Positions 27,755 through 36,338 of a stretch of DNA of 64,000 nt are shown one piece after another (position 1 is the stretch's first letter; every line of letters begins with the position of its first letter). The notes below the pieces were generated by a model. That model saw only the letters and a program-made list of their open reading frames with translations, searched no databases and was not told where the DNA came from. The position numbers and the translations under genes were made by a program. Where the stretch lies: assembly GCA_964244065.1 (NCBI GenBank), contig CAXTHH010000004.1, positions 168,746 to 232,745 of the forward strand, given 5' to 3'. The stretch comes from JASLDZ01 sp964244065. Its GTDB lineage: Bacteria; Pseudomonadota; Alphaproteobacteria; Caulobacterales; Caulobacteraceae.

Positions 27755-28981
27755 ATGGCCCTGTCCAAGATCGCCGTCGCCAACCCCGTCGTGGATCTCG
27801 ACGGCGACGAGATGACCCGCATCATCTGGAAGCTGATCAAGGACAAGCTGATCTTCCCCTACCTGGACCTGAAGCTCGACTACTACGACCTGGGCATGGA
27901 GCACCGGGACGCCACCGACGACCAGGTGACGATCGACGCGGCCCACGCCATCCAGAAGCACGGCGCGGGCGTGAAGTGCGCCACCATCACGCCCGACGAG
28001 GCGCGCGTGGCCGAGTTCGGCCTGAAGAAGATGTGGAAGTCGCCCAACGGCACGATCCGCAACATCCTGGGCGGCGTGATCTTCCGCGAGCCGATCATCT
28101 GCCAGAACGTGCCGCGACTGGTGCCCGGCTGGACCCAGCCGATCATCGTCGGCCGCCACGCCTTTGGCGACCAGTACCGCGCCACCGACTTCCTGTTCCC
28201 GGGAAAGGGCACGCTGACCATCAAGTTCGTCGGCGACGGCCAGACGATCGAGCACGAGGTGTTCAAGGCGCCGGGCGCGGGCGTGGCCATGGCCATGTAC
28301 AACCTGGACGACTCGATCCGCGACTTCGCCCACGCCAGCTTCCAGTACGGGCTGGACCGCAAGTACCCGGTGTACCTGTCCACCAAGAACACCATCCTCA
28401 AGTACTACGACGGTCGCTTCAAAGACATCTTCCAGGAGGTGTTCGACGCGCACTACGCCGCGCATTTCAAGGCGTTCGGCGGCGTGTACGAGCACCGGCT
28501 GATCGACGACATGGTGGCCAGCGCGCTGAAGTGGTCGGGCGGCTATGTCTGGGCGTGCAAGAACTACGACGGCGACGTGCAGTCCGACATCGTGGCCCAG
28601 GGCTTCGGCAGCCTCGGTCTGATGACCAGCGTGCTGCTGACGCCCGACGGCAAGACGGTGGAGGCCGAGGCCGCCCACGGCACCGTCACCCGCCACTACC
28701 GCCAGCATCAGCGCGGCGAGTCGACCTCCACCAACTCGGTGGCCTCGATCTTCGCCTGGTCGCGGGGCCTGGTGCATCGCGCCAAGCTGGACGGCAACGC
28801 CGAGCTCGACCGCTTCGCGCACCTCCTCGAGAAGACCACGGTGGACACCGTGCAGTCCGGCTCCATGACCAAGGACCTGGCGCTCCTGGTCGGCGACCAG
28901 CAGGGCTGGCTCACCACCGAGGGGTTCCTCGACAAGGTGTCGGAGAACCTGGAGCGCAACATGGGGGCGGCGGGCGCCTGA
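27755..28981 (+). CDS. icd: isocitrate dehydrogenase (NADP-dependent)
   Basis: This TCA-cycle enzyme oxidatively decarboxylates isocitrate to 2-oxoglutarate. The 408-aa protein is the eukaryote-like homodimer type: DLDGDEMTRIIWKLIKDKLI at the N terminus, the substrate loop KSPNGTIRNILGG near residue 94, metal-ligand region DDMVASALKWSGGYVWACKNYDGDVQSD, and the cofactor segment AAHGTVTRHYRQHQ. Start at 27755 follows a GAG-containing leader. It is a single-gene unit after the terminator. Confidence 0.97.
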   Translation: MALSKIAVANPVVDLDGDEMTRIIWKLIKDKLIFPYLDLKLDYYDLGMEHRDATDDQVTIDAAHAIQKHGAGVKCATITPDEARVAEFGLKKMWKSPNGTIRNILGGVIFREPIICQNVPRLVPGWTQPIIVGRHAFGDQYRATDFLFPGKGTLTIKFVGDGQTIEHEVFKAPGAGVAMAMYNLDDSIRDFAHASFQYGLDRKYPVYLSTKNTILKYYDGRFKDIFQEVFDAHYAAHFKAFGGVYEHRLIDDMVASALKWSGGYVWACKNYDGDVQSDIVAQGFGSLGLMTSVLLTPDGKTVEAEAAHGTVTRHYRQHQRGESTSTNSVASIFAWSRGLVHRAKLDGNAELDRFAHLLEKTTVDTVQSGSMTKDLALLVGDQQGWLTTEGFLDKVSENLERNMGAAGA

Positions 28982-29069
28982 CCCGCGTCCGCCGCCCCGC
29001 CTCCTGAACCCGTACCGAGGCTGACCGCCGCGGCGGCGCGCCGGCAGCCATGAGCCTCGACGCCGGAGC

Positions 29070-29783
29070 CTATGCGGGTTCGGCGATCCGGCGACCCCTG
29101 GCGATCTCGACGCCCCGCCGGATCGACTCGTCTCCCATGATCGCGCGCGCCGCCGCCGTCAGCGCCGGCCCCGCGACGTCCGGGTGACCCGTCTGGAACG
29201 GAGGCTTGGGATCGTACTCCATGGCCAGCTGCGTCACCTTAGCCACCTCTTCGCCGCGCAGTTCGGCCAGGAGCGTCAGGCCGAAGTCGATCCCTGCCGT
29301 GACGCCGCCGCCGGTGAAGCGGTTGCGATCGACGACGACGCGCTCGCGGCCGGCCTCCACGCCGAGCGCCTCCAGGATGTCGTAGACCGCCCAGTGCGTC
29401 GCGGCGCGGTAGCCGTCCAGCAGCCCGGCCATGCCGAGCAGCAGCGAGCCCGAGCAGACAGAGGTCACGTAGCGCGCGGTCTTGCCGGCCTGCGCCAGGA
29501 AGTCGACGATCGCCGCGTCCGTCATCGCGTCGTTGGTGCCGAAGCCGCCCGGCACGAACAGCACGTCCAGGTCACGCGGGGCGTCGGCGAAGGCGTGGGT
29601 CGGATTGATCGTCACGCCGCTGTCGGTCGGCACCGGCTCCAGCGTCTTCCAGAACAGGAACGTCTGGCCGTGCATGCCGAGGGCGGACTGCGGCCCCGCC
29701 AGGTCGAGCAGCGTGAAGCCGGGATAGAGCAGCATGCCGATCGTGAGCGGCGCGTGCGACGGGGGCGGAACGGGGGCGGACAT
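29070..29783 (-). CDS. DJ-1/PfpI family protein (isonitrile hydratase-like)
   Basis: The 237-aa protein has the DJ-1/PfpI fold. The nucleophile elbow VTSVCSGSLLLG (Cys near residue 110) and the preceding VLFVPGGFGTND oxyanion motif are intact, with DRNRFTGGGVTAGIDFGLTLL near the C-terminal half. This subgroup includes isonitrile hydratase (InhA). ATG at 29783 (MSAPVPPP) is preferred; the upstream extension reads non-conserved sequence. It is divergent from a GlxA-type regulator with 145 bp between, so that regulator may control it. Confidence 0.88.
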   Translation of the reverse strand: MSAPVPPPSHAPLTIGMLLYPGFTLLDLAGPQSALGMHGQTFLFWKTLEPVPTDSGVTINPTHAFADAPRDLDVLFVPGGFGTNDAMTDAAIVDFLAQAGKTARYVTSVCSGSLLLGMAGLLDGYRAATHWAVYDILEALGVEAGRERVVVDRNRFTGGGVTAGIDFGLTLLAELRGEEVAKVTQLAMEYDPKPPFQTGHPDVAGPALTAAARAIMGDESIRRGVEIARGRRIAEPA

Positions 29784-29928
29784 GGGCGTGTCTCCAGGGG
29801 AGCCCCAGCTTCTACGGGCCGCACGGATCGGGCGTGAGTGGCAGGAACGACAATGTGCGATCATTTACCGCCAGCGCGAGGCGCGGTAGCTTGCGGCTGC
29901 GGGCCGCGCGGCCCGCAAGGAGCCTGCG

Positions 29929-30873
29929 ATGCACGAGGTCGCCGTCCTGGCCATGCACGGGGTGCTGCCGTTCGACCTCGGCATCGCCTGCGAGGTCTTC
30001 ACGCGCGTGTGCGGGGCGGACGGCGCTCCCGCCTACCGGGTGCGGGTGTGCGGCGAGGCTCCGGAGGTCCGCGCCGGCGGCTTCGACGTGCGGGCGCCTC
30101 ACGGGCTTGATCGCCTCGCCGTGGCGGACACGGTGCTCGTGCCGGGCATCGCCGATGCGGAGGCGCCGATCGCGGCGCCGGTGCTCGCCGCCCTCGCCGC
30201 CGCCTGGGCGAACGGCGCGCGGATCGCCTCGATCTGCAGCGGCGCCTTCGTGGTGGCGGCGACGGGTCTTCTGGACGGGCGGCGCGCCACGACCCACTGG
30301 CTGGCGGCCGCGGATCTGGCGCGGCGCCATCCCGCCGTCACGGTCGATCCCAACGTGCTGTTCGTCGACGAGGGCCGCATCATCACCTCGGCCGGAGCGT
30401 CCGCCGGGCTGGACATGTGCCTGCACCTGGTGCGCCGCGACCACGGCCAGGCGATCGCCGCGCACGCCGCCCGGCTCGCCGTGGCGCCGCTCAACCGCGA
30501 GGGCGGGCAGGCGCAGTTCATCCGCCACGAGGCCCCTTCGGCGGCGGCCGGCCTCGCCCCCCTGCTCGACTGGATGGCGGCGAACCTGGGGCGGCCGCTG
30601 AGCGTCGATGCGCTGGCGGCCCGGGCGGGCATGAGCTCCCGCACCTTCGCGCGCCGGTTCCGCGAACAGACCGGCGCCACGCCCGTCCAGTGGCTGCTCG
30701 CCGCCCGGGTGCGCCGCGCCCAGGAGCTGCTGGAGACCACGTCGTCCAAGCTGGACGTCGTGGCGGGGGCGGCCGGCTTCGAGTCGCCCGTCACCTTCCG
30801 CGCCCGGTTCCAGCGGACGGTGGGGCTGAGCCCCGCCGCCTATCGGCGCCGGTTCAATGCGAAGGCGGCCTGA
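29929..30873 (+). CDS. GlxA-type transcriptional regulator (DJ-1/PfpI + AraC HTH)
   Basis: The 314-aa protein joins an N-terminal DJ-1/PfpI-like sensor (residues 1-190, with ASICSGAFVVAATG around 100) to a C-terminal AraC/XylS DNA-binding domain (about 215-310). The two helix-turn-helix units are visible as LSVDALAARAGMSSRTFARRFREQTG and LDVVAGAAGFESPVTFRARFQRTVGLSP. ATG 29929 has AAGGAG upstream. Its likely targets are the divergent PfpI gene and perhaps ada downstream; the effector is unknown. Confidence 0.92.
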   Translation: MHEVAVLAMHGVLPFDLGIACEVFTRVCGADGAPAYRVRVCGEAPEVRAGGFDVRAPHGLDRLAVADTVLVPGIADAEAPIAAPVLAALAAAWANGARIASICSGAFVVAATGLLDGRRATTHWLAAADLARRHPAVTVDPNVLFVDEGRIITSAGASAGLDMCLHLVRRDHGQAIAAHAARLAVAPLNREGGQAQFIRHEAPSAAAGLAPLLDWMAANLGRPLSVDALAARAGMSSRTFARRFREQTGATPVQWLLAARVRRAQELLETTSSKLDVVAGAAGFESPVTFRARFQRTVGLSPAAYRRRFNAKAA

Positions 30874-30964
30874 CCGGACGCGATCTGGATTCGAAGGCAA
30901 GGCGCGGAGTTTCCCGCGAGCGACCCGCTTCAGGGTCGAGGCGCATCCGCTTCGATGGGAGAAC

Positions 30965-32071
30965 ATGACCATGGCCCCGACCCTGACCGCGCCGACCGAC
31001 ACATCCACCGACCCGCGCTGGCTGCAGGTGCTCGCCCGCGACAAGTCCGCCGACGGACGGTTCTGGTACTCGGTCGCCACCACGGGGGTCTACTGCCGCC
31101 CCTCGTGCCCCTCGCGCGCCGCCCATCCCCGGAACGTCGCCCTGCACGGGTCGCTCGTCGACGCGCAGGCGACCGGCTTCCGCGCCTGCAGGCGCTGTCG
31201 ACCGGACGGGCCCTCGCGGGACGAGGTGAACGCCGCCACCGTGGCCCAGGTCTGCCGCCTGATCGAGGCGGGGGAGACGACGCCCTCCCTGGGCGCCCTC
31301 GCCGAGGCGGTCGGACTCAGCCCCGGCCATCTGCACCGCGTCTTCAGGACGGCCACCGGCCTGACGCCGAGGGCCTACGCCGCTGGCCTCCGCGCCGACC
31401 GCGTCCGCGAGAAGCTCGCCGGGGACGGCAGCATCACGACGGCGATGTACGATGCGGGCTTCAACTCCAGCGGGCGCTTCTACGAGCAGGCGGCGGGCCT
31501 GCTCGGCATGACGCCGGGTCGGTACAAGGCGGGCGGCGTGGACGAGGTGATCCGTTTCGCGGTGGGCGAGTCGTCCCTGGGCGCGATCCTCGTCGCGTCC
31601 AGCGCGAGGGGCGTGGTGTCGATCCTGATCGGCGACGATCCCGACGCCCTGGCCCAGGATCTGCAGGACCGGTTTCCGAGGGCCCGGCTGGTGGGCGGCG
31701 ATGCGGCGTACGAGGGCCTGGTGGCGCGCGTGGTCGGCCTGGTGGAGGCCCCCCGCCTCGGCCACGACCTGCCGCTCGACGTGCGGGGCACCGCGTTCCA
31801 GCAGCGCGTCTGGTGCGCGCTGCGGCAGATCCCGCCGGGCTCCCCCTCCTCGTACGCCGAGATCGCCGAACGGATCGGTTCGCCCAGGTCGGTGCGAGCG
31901 GTCGCGGGCGCCTGCGCAGCGAACGCGATCGCCGTGGCCATTCCCTGCCACCGCGTCGTCCGCAGCGACGGCGCCCTGTCAGGCTACGCCTGGGGCGTCG
32001 AGCGCAAGCGCCGGCTGCTCGAGCTGGAGGCTGGCGCCACGACGACCTCCACGCCGCGCCGGCCCGGCTGA
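30965..32071 (+). CDS. ada: bifunctional Ada regulator/O6-methylguanine-DNA methyltransferase
   Basis: The 368-aa protein repairs alkylated DNA and activates its own regulon. The N-terminal zinc domain has all four cysteines (Cys44, Cys48, Cys75, Cys78 in CRPSCPS and CRRC). An AraC-type domain follows (about 95-185), and the C-terminal methyltransferase has the active-site motif AIPCHRVV (Cys328) and RAVAGACAANAIA. Start is 30965 or the ATG two codons on (30971), which is better spaced from GGGAG. It lies 91 bp after glxA-type gene; its N-terminal Cys methylation should act as the sensor. Confidence 0.94.
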   Translation: MTMAPTLTAPTDTSTDPRWLQVLARDKSADGRFWYSVATTGVYCRPSCPSRAAHPRNVALHGSLVDAQATGFRACRRCRPDGPSRDEVNAATVAQVCRLIEAGETTPSLGALAEAVGLSPGHLHRVFRTATGLTPRAYAAGLRADRVREKLAGDGSITTAMYDAGFNSSGRFYEQAAGLLGMTPGRYKAGGVDEVIRFAVGESSLGAILVASSARGVVSILIGDDPDALAQDLQDRFPRARLVGGDAAYEGLVARVVGLVEAPRLGHDLPLDVRGTAFQQRVWCALRQIPPGSPSSYAEIAERIGSPRSVRAVAGACAANAIAVAIPCHRVVRSDGALSGYAWGVERKRRLLELEAGATTTSTPRRPG

Positions 32072-32133
32072 TCGCGGGCGCCCGGGCGGGGAGCCGACAC
32101 CGCGCCGATGAGCATCAGGAAGGACGACCGGAC

Positions 32134-32571
32134 ATGAACGAGGCGGTGCATGTGGTCGTCGACGACCCGTCCACGATCTCCCTCTGGCTCGGTCGGTCGG
32201 AAGCGCTGCATCGCGCGCTCAGGCCGAGCTTGCCTGCCGACTACGAGGGCTACCTCCGCCGCATGTTCTCCGAGGGCGCCCAGATGGCGGTGCTGCACGC
32301 CGACGGGGAGGCCAAGGCGCTGGCCGTCTACCGGTCGCACCACACGACCTTCCACGGCCTCCTCTTCTACGTCGACGACCTCGTGACGGAGGAGGCGGAC
32401 CGGGGACGCGGCCGGGGCGCGGCCCTGCTCCGCTGGTGCGAGGACCGGGCGCGGGCGCAGGGCTGTCGAACGTTCGCCCTCGACTCGGGCGTGCAGCGGT
32501 CCGCGGCGCACCGCTTCTACTTCCGCCACGGCCTGGTGGTGCAGTCGTTCGGCTTCGCCAAAGGCCTGTGA
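32134..32571 (+). CDS. GNAT family N-acetyltransferase
   Basis: The 145-aa protein shows the GNAT core: AVYRSHHTTFHGLLFYVDDLVTEEADRGRGRGAALLRWCEDRAR, where the V-x-x-x-x-RGRGxG/A pyrophosphate loop binds acetyl-CoA, and the C-terminal SAAHRFYFRHGLVVQSFGF. AGGAAGGA precedes ATG 32134 by about 9 nt. It follows ada by 62 bp and may be in the same transcript. Substrate unknown. Confidence 0.88.
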   Translation: MNEAVHVVVDDPSTISLWLGRSEALHRALRPSLPADYEGYLRRMFSEGAQMAVLHADGEAKALAVYRSHHTTFHGLLFYVDDLVTEEADRGRGRGAALLRWCEDRARAQGCRTFALDSGVQRSAAHRFYFRHGLVVQSFGFAKGL

Positions 32572-32645
32572 CGCGGGTCGTGAGCGCTTGATCGAGCGCC
32601 ACGGGCCGGCGGCCCGCGTAGCTGATGCTCGCCGGCCGTAAGGCT

Positions 32646-32691
32646 CCGCGCCATCCCCGCAGATGCTCCTGCTCCCACGGGGATGGCGCGG
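32646..32691. repeat. 14-bp perfect inverted repeat in convergent intergenic space
   Basis: CCGCGCCATCCCCG (32646-32659) and its exact complement (32678-32691) are separated by 18 bases. The element lies between the converging acetyltransferase and QorB-like genes. It could act as a bidirectional terminator without a T-tract, or be a palindromic repeat. A smaller hairpin (CGGGCC-GGC-GGCCCG) precedes it at 32602-32616. Confidence 0.6.
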
Positions 32692-32702
32692 ATCGGCCAG
32701 CG

Positions 32703-33563
32703 TCACGCGCGCGCCTTCAGCGCCTCGGCGACGGTCTGTGCGTACGGGGTGGTCGGCCGGCCGATGAGGCGGCTGAGGGCGCGGCCCTCGTCGAACAGCG
32801 TGTCCCGGGCGGCGACGGCGTCGGCGTCCGCGATGATGTCGGCCAGGACGGGGGGCAGGCCCACGCCGACCAGCATGGCCGCGTAGTCCTCCTGCGAGAT
32901 GTCGGTGTAGGCGAGCGGCCTTCCCGCCTGCCGCGACACTTCGGCGGCGAGTTCGGCCATCGTGAAGGCCGTGTCGCCGGCCAGCTCGTAGACCTTCCCG
33001 GCCTGGCCCTCGGCCGTGAGCACCGCGGCGGCGGCCTCCGCGAAGTCCTGGCGGGACGCGGCCGAGAAGCGCCCGCCCCCCGACGCACCGATCAACGCGC
33101 CGTGCTCCAGCGCCTGGGCCAGCGAGCCGGTCTTGTTCTCCGTGTACCAGCCGTTCCGCAGGATCGCGGCGGGGACGCCCGAGGCCGCGATGGCTGCTTC
33201 GGTGGCCCTGTGCTCGTCCGCCAGCTTGGCCGGGGTGTCGTTGGCGTGCAGGATGCTCGTGTAGGCGAGGAGCTCCACGCCCGCGGTCCGCGCCGCATCG
33301 ATCACGGCCTGGTGCTGCGCCCGTCGCTTCCCGACCTCGCTGGAGGAGACCAGCAGCACCCGCGTCACACCCGCGAGGGCGGCCTCCAGCGTCCCGGGCC
33401 GGTCATAGTCCGCTTCGCGCACCTGAACCCCCCGGACGGCGAGGTCGGACGCCTTGGCGGGCGTGCGCACGAGCGCCACGATACGCTCCGGCGGCACGGT
33501 CGCGAGCAGGGCTTCGACGGCGAGGCGGCCCAGCTGGCCCGTCGCTCCGGTGACGGCGTACAT
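32703..33563 (-). CDS. QorB-like NAD(P)H:quinone oxidoreductase (NmrA-type SDR)
   Basis: The 286-aa length equals that of E. coli QorB. Rossmann motif VTGATGQLGRLAVEALL opens the protein, followed by ALVRTPAKASDL, LLVSSSEVGKR and YTSILHANDTP; the YTENK region lies near residue 150. It lacks the SDR Tyr-x-x-x-Lys pair, as do NmrA-type members. Expected to reduce quinones with NADPH. ATG 33563 has AAGGA upstream. It follows the exported PfpI gene on the same strand with 107 bp between. Confidence 0.88.
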   Translation of the reverse strand: MYAVTGATGQLGRLAVEALLATVPPERIVALVRTPAKASDLAVRGVQVREADYDRPGTLEAALAGVTRVLLVSSSEVGKRRAQHQAVIDAARTAGVELLAYTSILHANDTPAKLADEHRATEAAIAASGVPAAILRNGWYTENKTGSLAQALEHGALIGASGGGRFSAASRQDFAEAAAAVLTAEGQAGKVYELAGDTAFTMAELAAEVSRQAGRPLAYTDISQEDYAAMLVGVGLPPVLADIIADADAVAARDTLFDEGRALSRLIGRPTTPYAQTVAEALKARA

Positions 33564-33670
33564 GTCGTGGTTCCTTCTCTCGGCGGGACGGGTCATCTAG
33601 GGCGTGGCGCGCACCCGCGCATCGTCGGCCGCTTCGTTCGCCGCCGGTCCCCCCCTGGACAGGGCGCCCT

Positions 33671-34498
33671 TCAGCCGAACTCGCTCGCGCGCCGGGCGGC
33701 GGCGCTGGCCATGCCGGCGCGGCCGCCCCGGGTCATGGCCATCACGGCCGCGACCGACTCCTTGGACGCGCGCAGGGGCGAGCCGGCGTTGAAGGGCGGA
33801 GCCGGATCGTACTCGTTCGCCAGCTGGATGGTCTCCGCCACGCCCCGGCCCCAGACGCGGTCGAGCACGGTCAGGCCGAAGTCGATCCCCGCGGTGACGC
33901 CGCCGCCGGTGATGCGGTTGCGGTCGATGACCACCCGCTGGCGCACCGGGATGGCCCCCAGGGTGGGCAGGATGTCCATGGTCGTCCAGTGCGTGGCGGC
34001 CTTGTATCCGCGCAGCAGACCCGCCGCGCCGAGCACCAGCGAGCCCGTGCAGACGGAGGTGATCCACTTGGCCCGCGGCGCGCGGTCGCGAAGGAAGCCG
34101 AGGACCATCGGGTCGTCCATCAGCGCGATCATGCCCGGGCCGCCGGGTACGAACAGCATGTCGAGTTCGGGGGCGTCCGCGTAGAGCATGTCCGCGTAGA
34201 CGGACGTGCCGCTGTCGGCCACGATCCGCCCGACCGTCTTCGAGACGACATGGATCTTCACGTTCGGCGGCCGCGCCAGAAAGTCGTACGGGCCGGCAAA
34301 GTCGAGGTTGGTCATGTCCGGGAAGGCGAGCATCCCGATCGTGAACGGGCGGCCGGGGGCCGGCGCCGGCCCCGTCGTCGCGGCCGAAGTCCCGGGGCGG
34401 GGAACGCCCGGCGCGGCTTGCGTCTGGGCGGCGGCCGCGGTCGCGCCGGCCGCAGCGACCGCGAACGGGATCGACGTGGCGAAGGTTCGTCTGTTCAC
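33671..34498 (-). CDS. exported DJ-1/PfpI family protein
   Basis: The 275-aa protein starts with a probable Tat-type leader (NRRTFATSIPFAVAAAG...AAAAQ, residues 2-27) and a Pro/Ala/Gly linker. The DJ-1/PfpI domain follows, with MLFVPGGPGMIAL and the nucleophile elbow ITSVCTGSLVLGAAG, very similar to the PfpI protein at 29070-29783. GTG at 34498 is chosen for GGAG 7 nt upstream. Most relatives are cytoplasmic, so a periplasmic copy is notable. It is divergent from the TetR gene, 60 bp apart. Confidence 0.85.
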   Translation of the reverse strand: MNRRTFATSIPFAVAAAGATAAAAQTQAAPGVPRPGTSAATTGPAPAPGRPFTIGMLAFPDMTNLDFAGPYDFLARPPNVKIHVVSKTVGRIVADSGTSVYADMLYADAPELDMLFVPGGPGMIALMDDPMVLGFLRDRAPRAKWITSVCTGSLVLGAAGLLRGYKAATHWTTMDILPTLGAIPVRQRVVIDRNRITGGGVTAGIDFGLTVLDRVWGRGVAETIQLANEYDPAPPFNAGSPLRASKESVAAVMAMTRGGRAGMASAAARRASEFG

Positions 34499-34543
34499 GG
34501 CGGGTCTCCAAGGGCGACGTCCTCGCCGCACTGGCTAAAAAGC

Positions 34544-34555
34544 ACGATCGGTCGT
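34544..34555. promoter_or_regulatory. candidate TetR operator
   Basis: ACGATCGGTCGT is a 12-bp near-palindrome (10 of 12 positions symmetric) centred in the 60-bp divergent gap between the exported PfpI gene and tetR, four bases before the tetR start codon. The position would allow TetR to repress both genes. It is a pattern call; no experimental consensus for this regulator is known. Confidence 0.4.
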
Positions 34556-34558
34556 ACT

Positions 34559-35170
34559 ATGCAATCCATGAGATCCGCCGCCTCCCGCTCCCGCATCCTC
34601 GACCAGGGCGTCGAGCTGATCAGCGTCAGGGGCATGACGGGCATGACCTTCGGCCTCCTGGCGGAGGCCGTGGGCATGTCGAAGAGCGGCTTGTTCGCGC
34701 ACTTCAGGTCGAAGGAGGACGTGCAGATCCAGCTGATCGACCACGCGGTGCGCCTGTCCGCCGAGCACATCGTCCAGCCCGCGCAGGACGTTCCGGCGGG
34801 GCTCGAGCGGCTGCGAGCCCTGTTTGGGAACTGGCTGGGATGGAGCGCCAGGGCCGGCCTGGGCGGAGGCTGCCCCCTGGCGGCGGCGTTCTTCGAGTTC
34901 GACGATCTGCCCGGCGAGGTGCGGGACCATCTGCGCCGCATCGAGGCGGGCTCCCGGGCGGTGTTCGTCGAACAGGCCCAGGCCGCCGTCCGGGACGGCG
35001 CCTTGCGGGCCGATCTGGACGTTGATCAGTTCGTGTGGGAGCTCGGCGGCGTCTACCTGGCCCACCACGTCTCCAGCCGCCTCGCCGCTCGGCCGGACGC
35101 CGCCGCGCGCGCCATGTGCGCGTTCGAGGGGCTGGTGAGCAGGGCGTCGCCGGGACCGACCCGGGCCTGA
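34559..35170 (+). CDS. TetR/AcrR family transcriptional regulator
   Basis: The 203-aa protein has an N-terminal TetR HTH (SRSRILDQGVELISVRGMTGMTFGLLAEAVGMSKSGLFAHFRSKEDV) with canonical helix spacing, and a C-terminal ligand-binding domain of the TetR_C type with GGCPLAAAFFEFDDLPGEVRD. It is divergent from the exported PfpI gene, which is probably its target, together with the downstream QorB-like gene. An ATG three codons downstream is an alternative start. Confidence 0.92.
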   Translation: MQSMRSAASRSRILDQGVELISVRGMTGMTFGLLAEAVGMSKSGLFAHFRSKEDVQIQLIDHAVRLSAEHIVQPAQDVPAGLERLRALFGNWLGWSARAGLGGGCPLAAAFFEFDDLPGEVRDHLRRIEAGSRAVFVEQAQAAVRDGALRADLDVDQFVWELGGVYLAHHVSSRLAARPDAAARAMCAFEGLVSRASPGPTRA

Positions 35171-35251
35171 CCGGTCGCCCGGATCGCGGGACGGAGCTCG
35201 GCGCGGCTACGAGACGGGGACCGTCGGCCGGGGACCGGTCGGCCTCCCTCC

Positions 35252-35275
35252 CGCGAGGCGAGGCGGCGCCTCGCG
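35252..35275 (+). terminator. hairpin downstream of tetR, possible terminator
   Basis: CGCGAGGC (35252-35259) pairs perfectly with GCCTCGCG (35268-35275) over an eight-base loop. The following ATCAGGTTTCC has only a weak T-run, so it may stop transcription inefficiently or serve as an upstream structure for the ssu operon starting at 35365. The rest of 35171-35364 shows no gene. Confidence 0.4.
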
Positions 35276-35364
35276 ATCAGGTTTCCTGAAGGCCTCCACC
35301 GAGTCTCTCGCTGGAGAACGGCGGCCCGGCGCGCCACCCTGCCGGACCCGGTGGAAGGAGCGCC

Positions 35365-36336
35365 ATGAGAGCGGCTGACGCCGAACGCCCCCGCGGCGCC
35401 CCGACGCGACGCCTCGCGCTTCTGAGCGCCGCCGCCGCCGCCTGCACGCCGCGTGGCGGCGGGTCGGCGGTCGTGCGGATCGGCTACCAGCGCGACGGCG
35501 TCCTGCTCCTGGCCAAGTCGGACCCGAGCTTCGGGGAGCGGCTGGCGAGCCTCGGCGTCCGCGCGGTCGAGTGGGTGCTGTTCCCTTCCGGGCCGCCGCT
35601 GCTGGAAGCGATGCGCGCCGGGGCGGTCGATTTCGGGGCCACGGGCGAGACCCCGCCGATCTTCGCCCAGGCCGGCGGGGCGCGCTTGGTCTACGCCGCC
35701 GCCGAGCCGGTGACGGGCGCCTCCCAGGCCCTGGTCGTGCCGAAGGGCTCGCGGGTGTCCCGGCTCGTCGAGCTGCGGGGGCGGCGCGTGGCCTTCACCC
35801 CGGGCTCCTCGGCCCACCTGTTCGCGCTCCAGGCGCTGCGCGCGGCGGGCATGACCCTGTCGGACATACGGCCCATCCCGCTCTCGCCACCCGAGGCGGC
35901 GGCCGCCTTCGCGCGGGGATCGCTGGACGGATGGATCATCTGGGACAGCTATCTGGCCCGGGCCCAGCTGGACGCGGGCGCCCGCACGCTGATGGACGGC
36001 CGCGGCCTGCCGCCGACGAGCAGCTTCTATCTCGCCTCCCGCGCCTTCGCCGAGCGATCGCCCGAAAAGCTCCGCGCGGTGCTCACCGGGCTGCGCGGAG
36101 CGGCGACGCAGGGCGAGGCCGATCCGGAGCACGCCATCGAGGTCATCGCCCGGGCGAGCCAGCTGTCGCGCGAGGTCGTGCGCCTGTCGCGCCGCCGCGG
36201 CCGCTTCGACGTGCTCCCCATGTCGGACGCGCTGACCGCCCGACAGCAGGCGAACGCCGACCTGTTCTCGGCGGCGCGGATCATCCCCGGCCGGCTGCAG
36301 GTGTCCGACGCGGTCTGGACCGGCTGGAGGGCCTGA
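35365..36336 (+). CDS. ssuA: alkanesulfonate ABC transporter substrate-binding protein
   Basis: The 323-aa protein belongs to the SsuA/NMT1 family: VRIGYQRDGVLLLAKSDPSF, then VEWVLFPSGPPLLEAMRAGAVDFGATGETPPIFAQAGG and LVVPKGSRVSRLVELRGRRVAF. The leader TRRLALLSAAAAAC ends in a Cys, so it may be a lipoprotein, although the lipobox (AAAAC) is weak. GGAAGGAGCGCC precedes ATG 35365. First gene of the ssuADCB operon; the next gene starts 2 bp later. Confidence 0.92.
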   Translation: MRAADAERPRGAPTRRLALLSAAAAACTPRGGGSAVVRIGYQRDGVLLLAKSDPSFGERLASLGVRAVEWVLFPSGPPLLEAMRAGAVDFGATGETPPIFAQAGGARLVYAAAEPVTGASQALVVPKGSRVSRLVELRGRRVAFTPGSSAHLFALQALRAAGMTLSDIRPIPLSPPEAAAAFARGSLDGWIIWDSYLARAQLDAGARTLMDGRGLPPTSSFYLASRAFAERSPEKLRAVLTGLRGAATQGEADPEHAIEVIARASQLSREVVRLSRRRGRFDVLPMSDALTARQQANADLFSAARIIPGRLQVSDAVWTGWRA

Positions 36337-36338
36337 CC

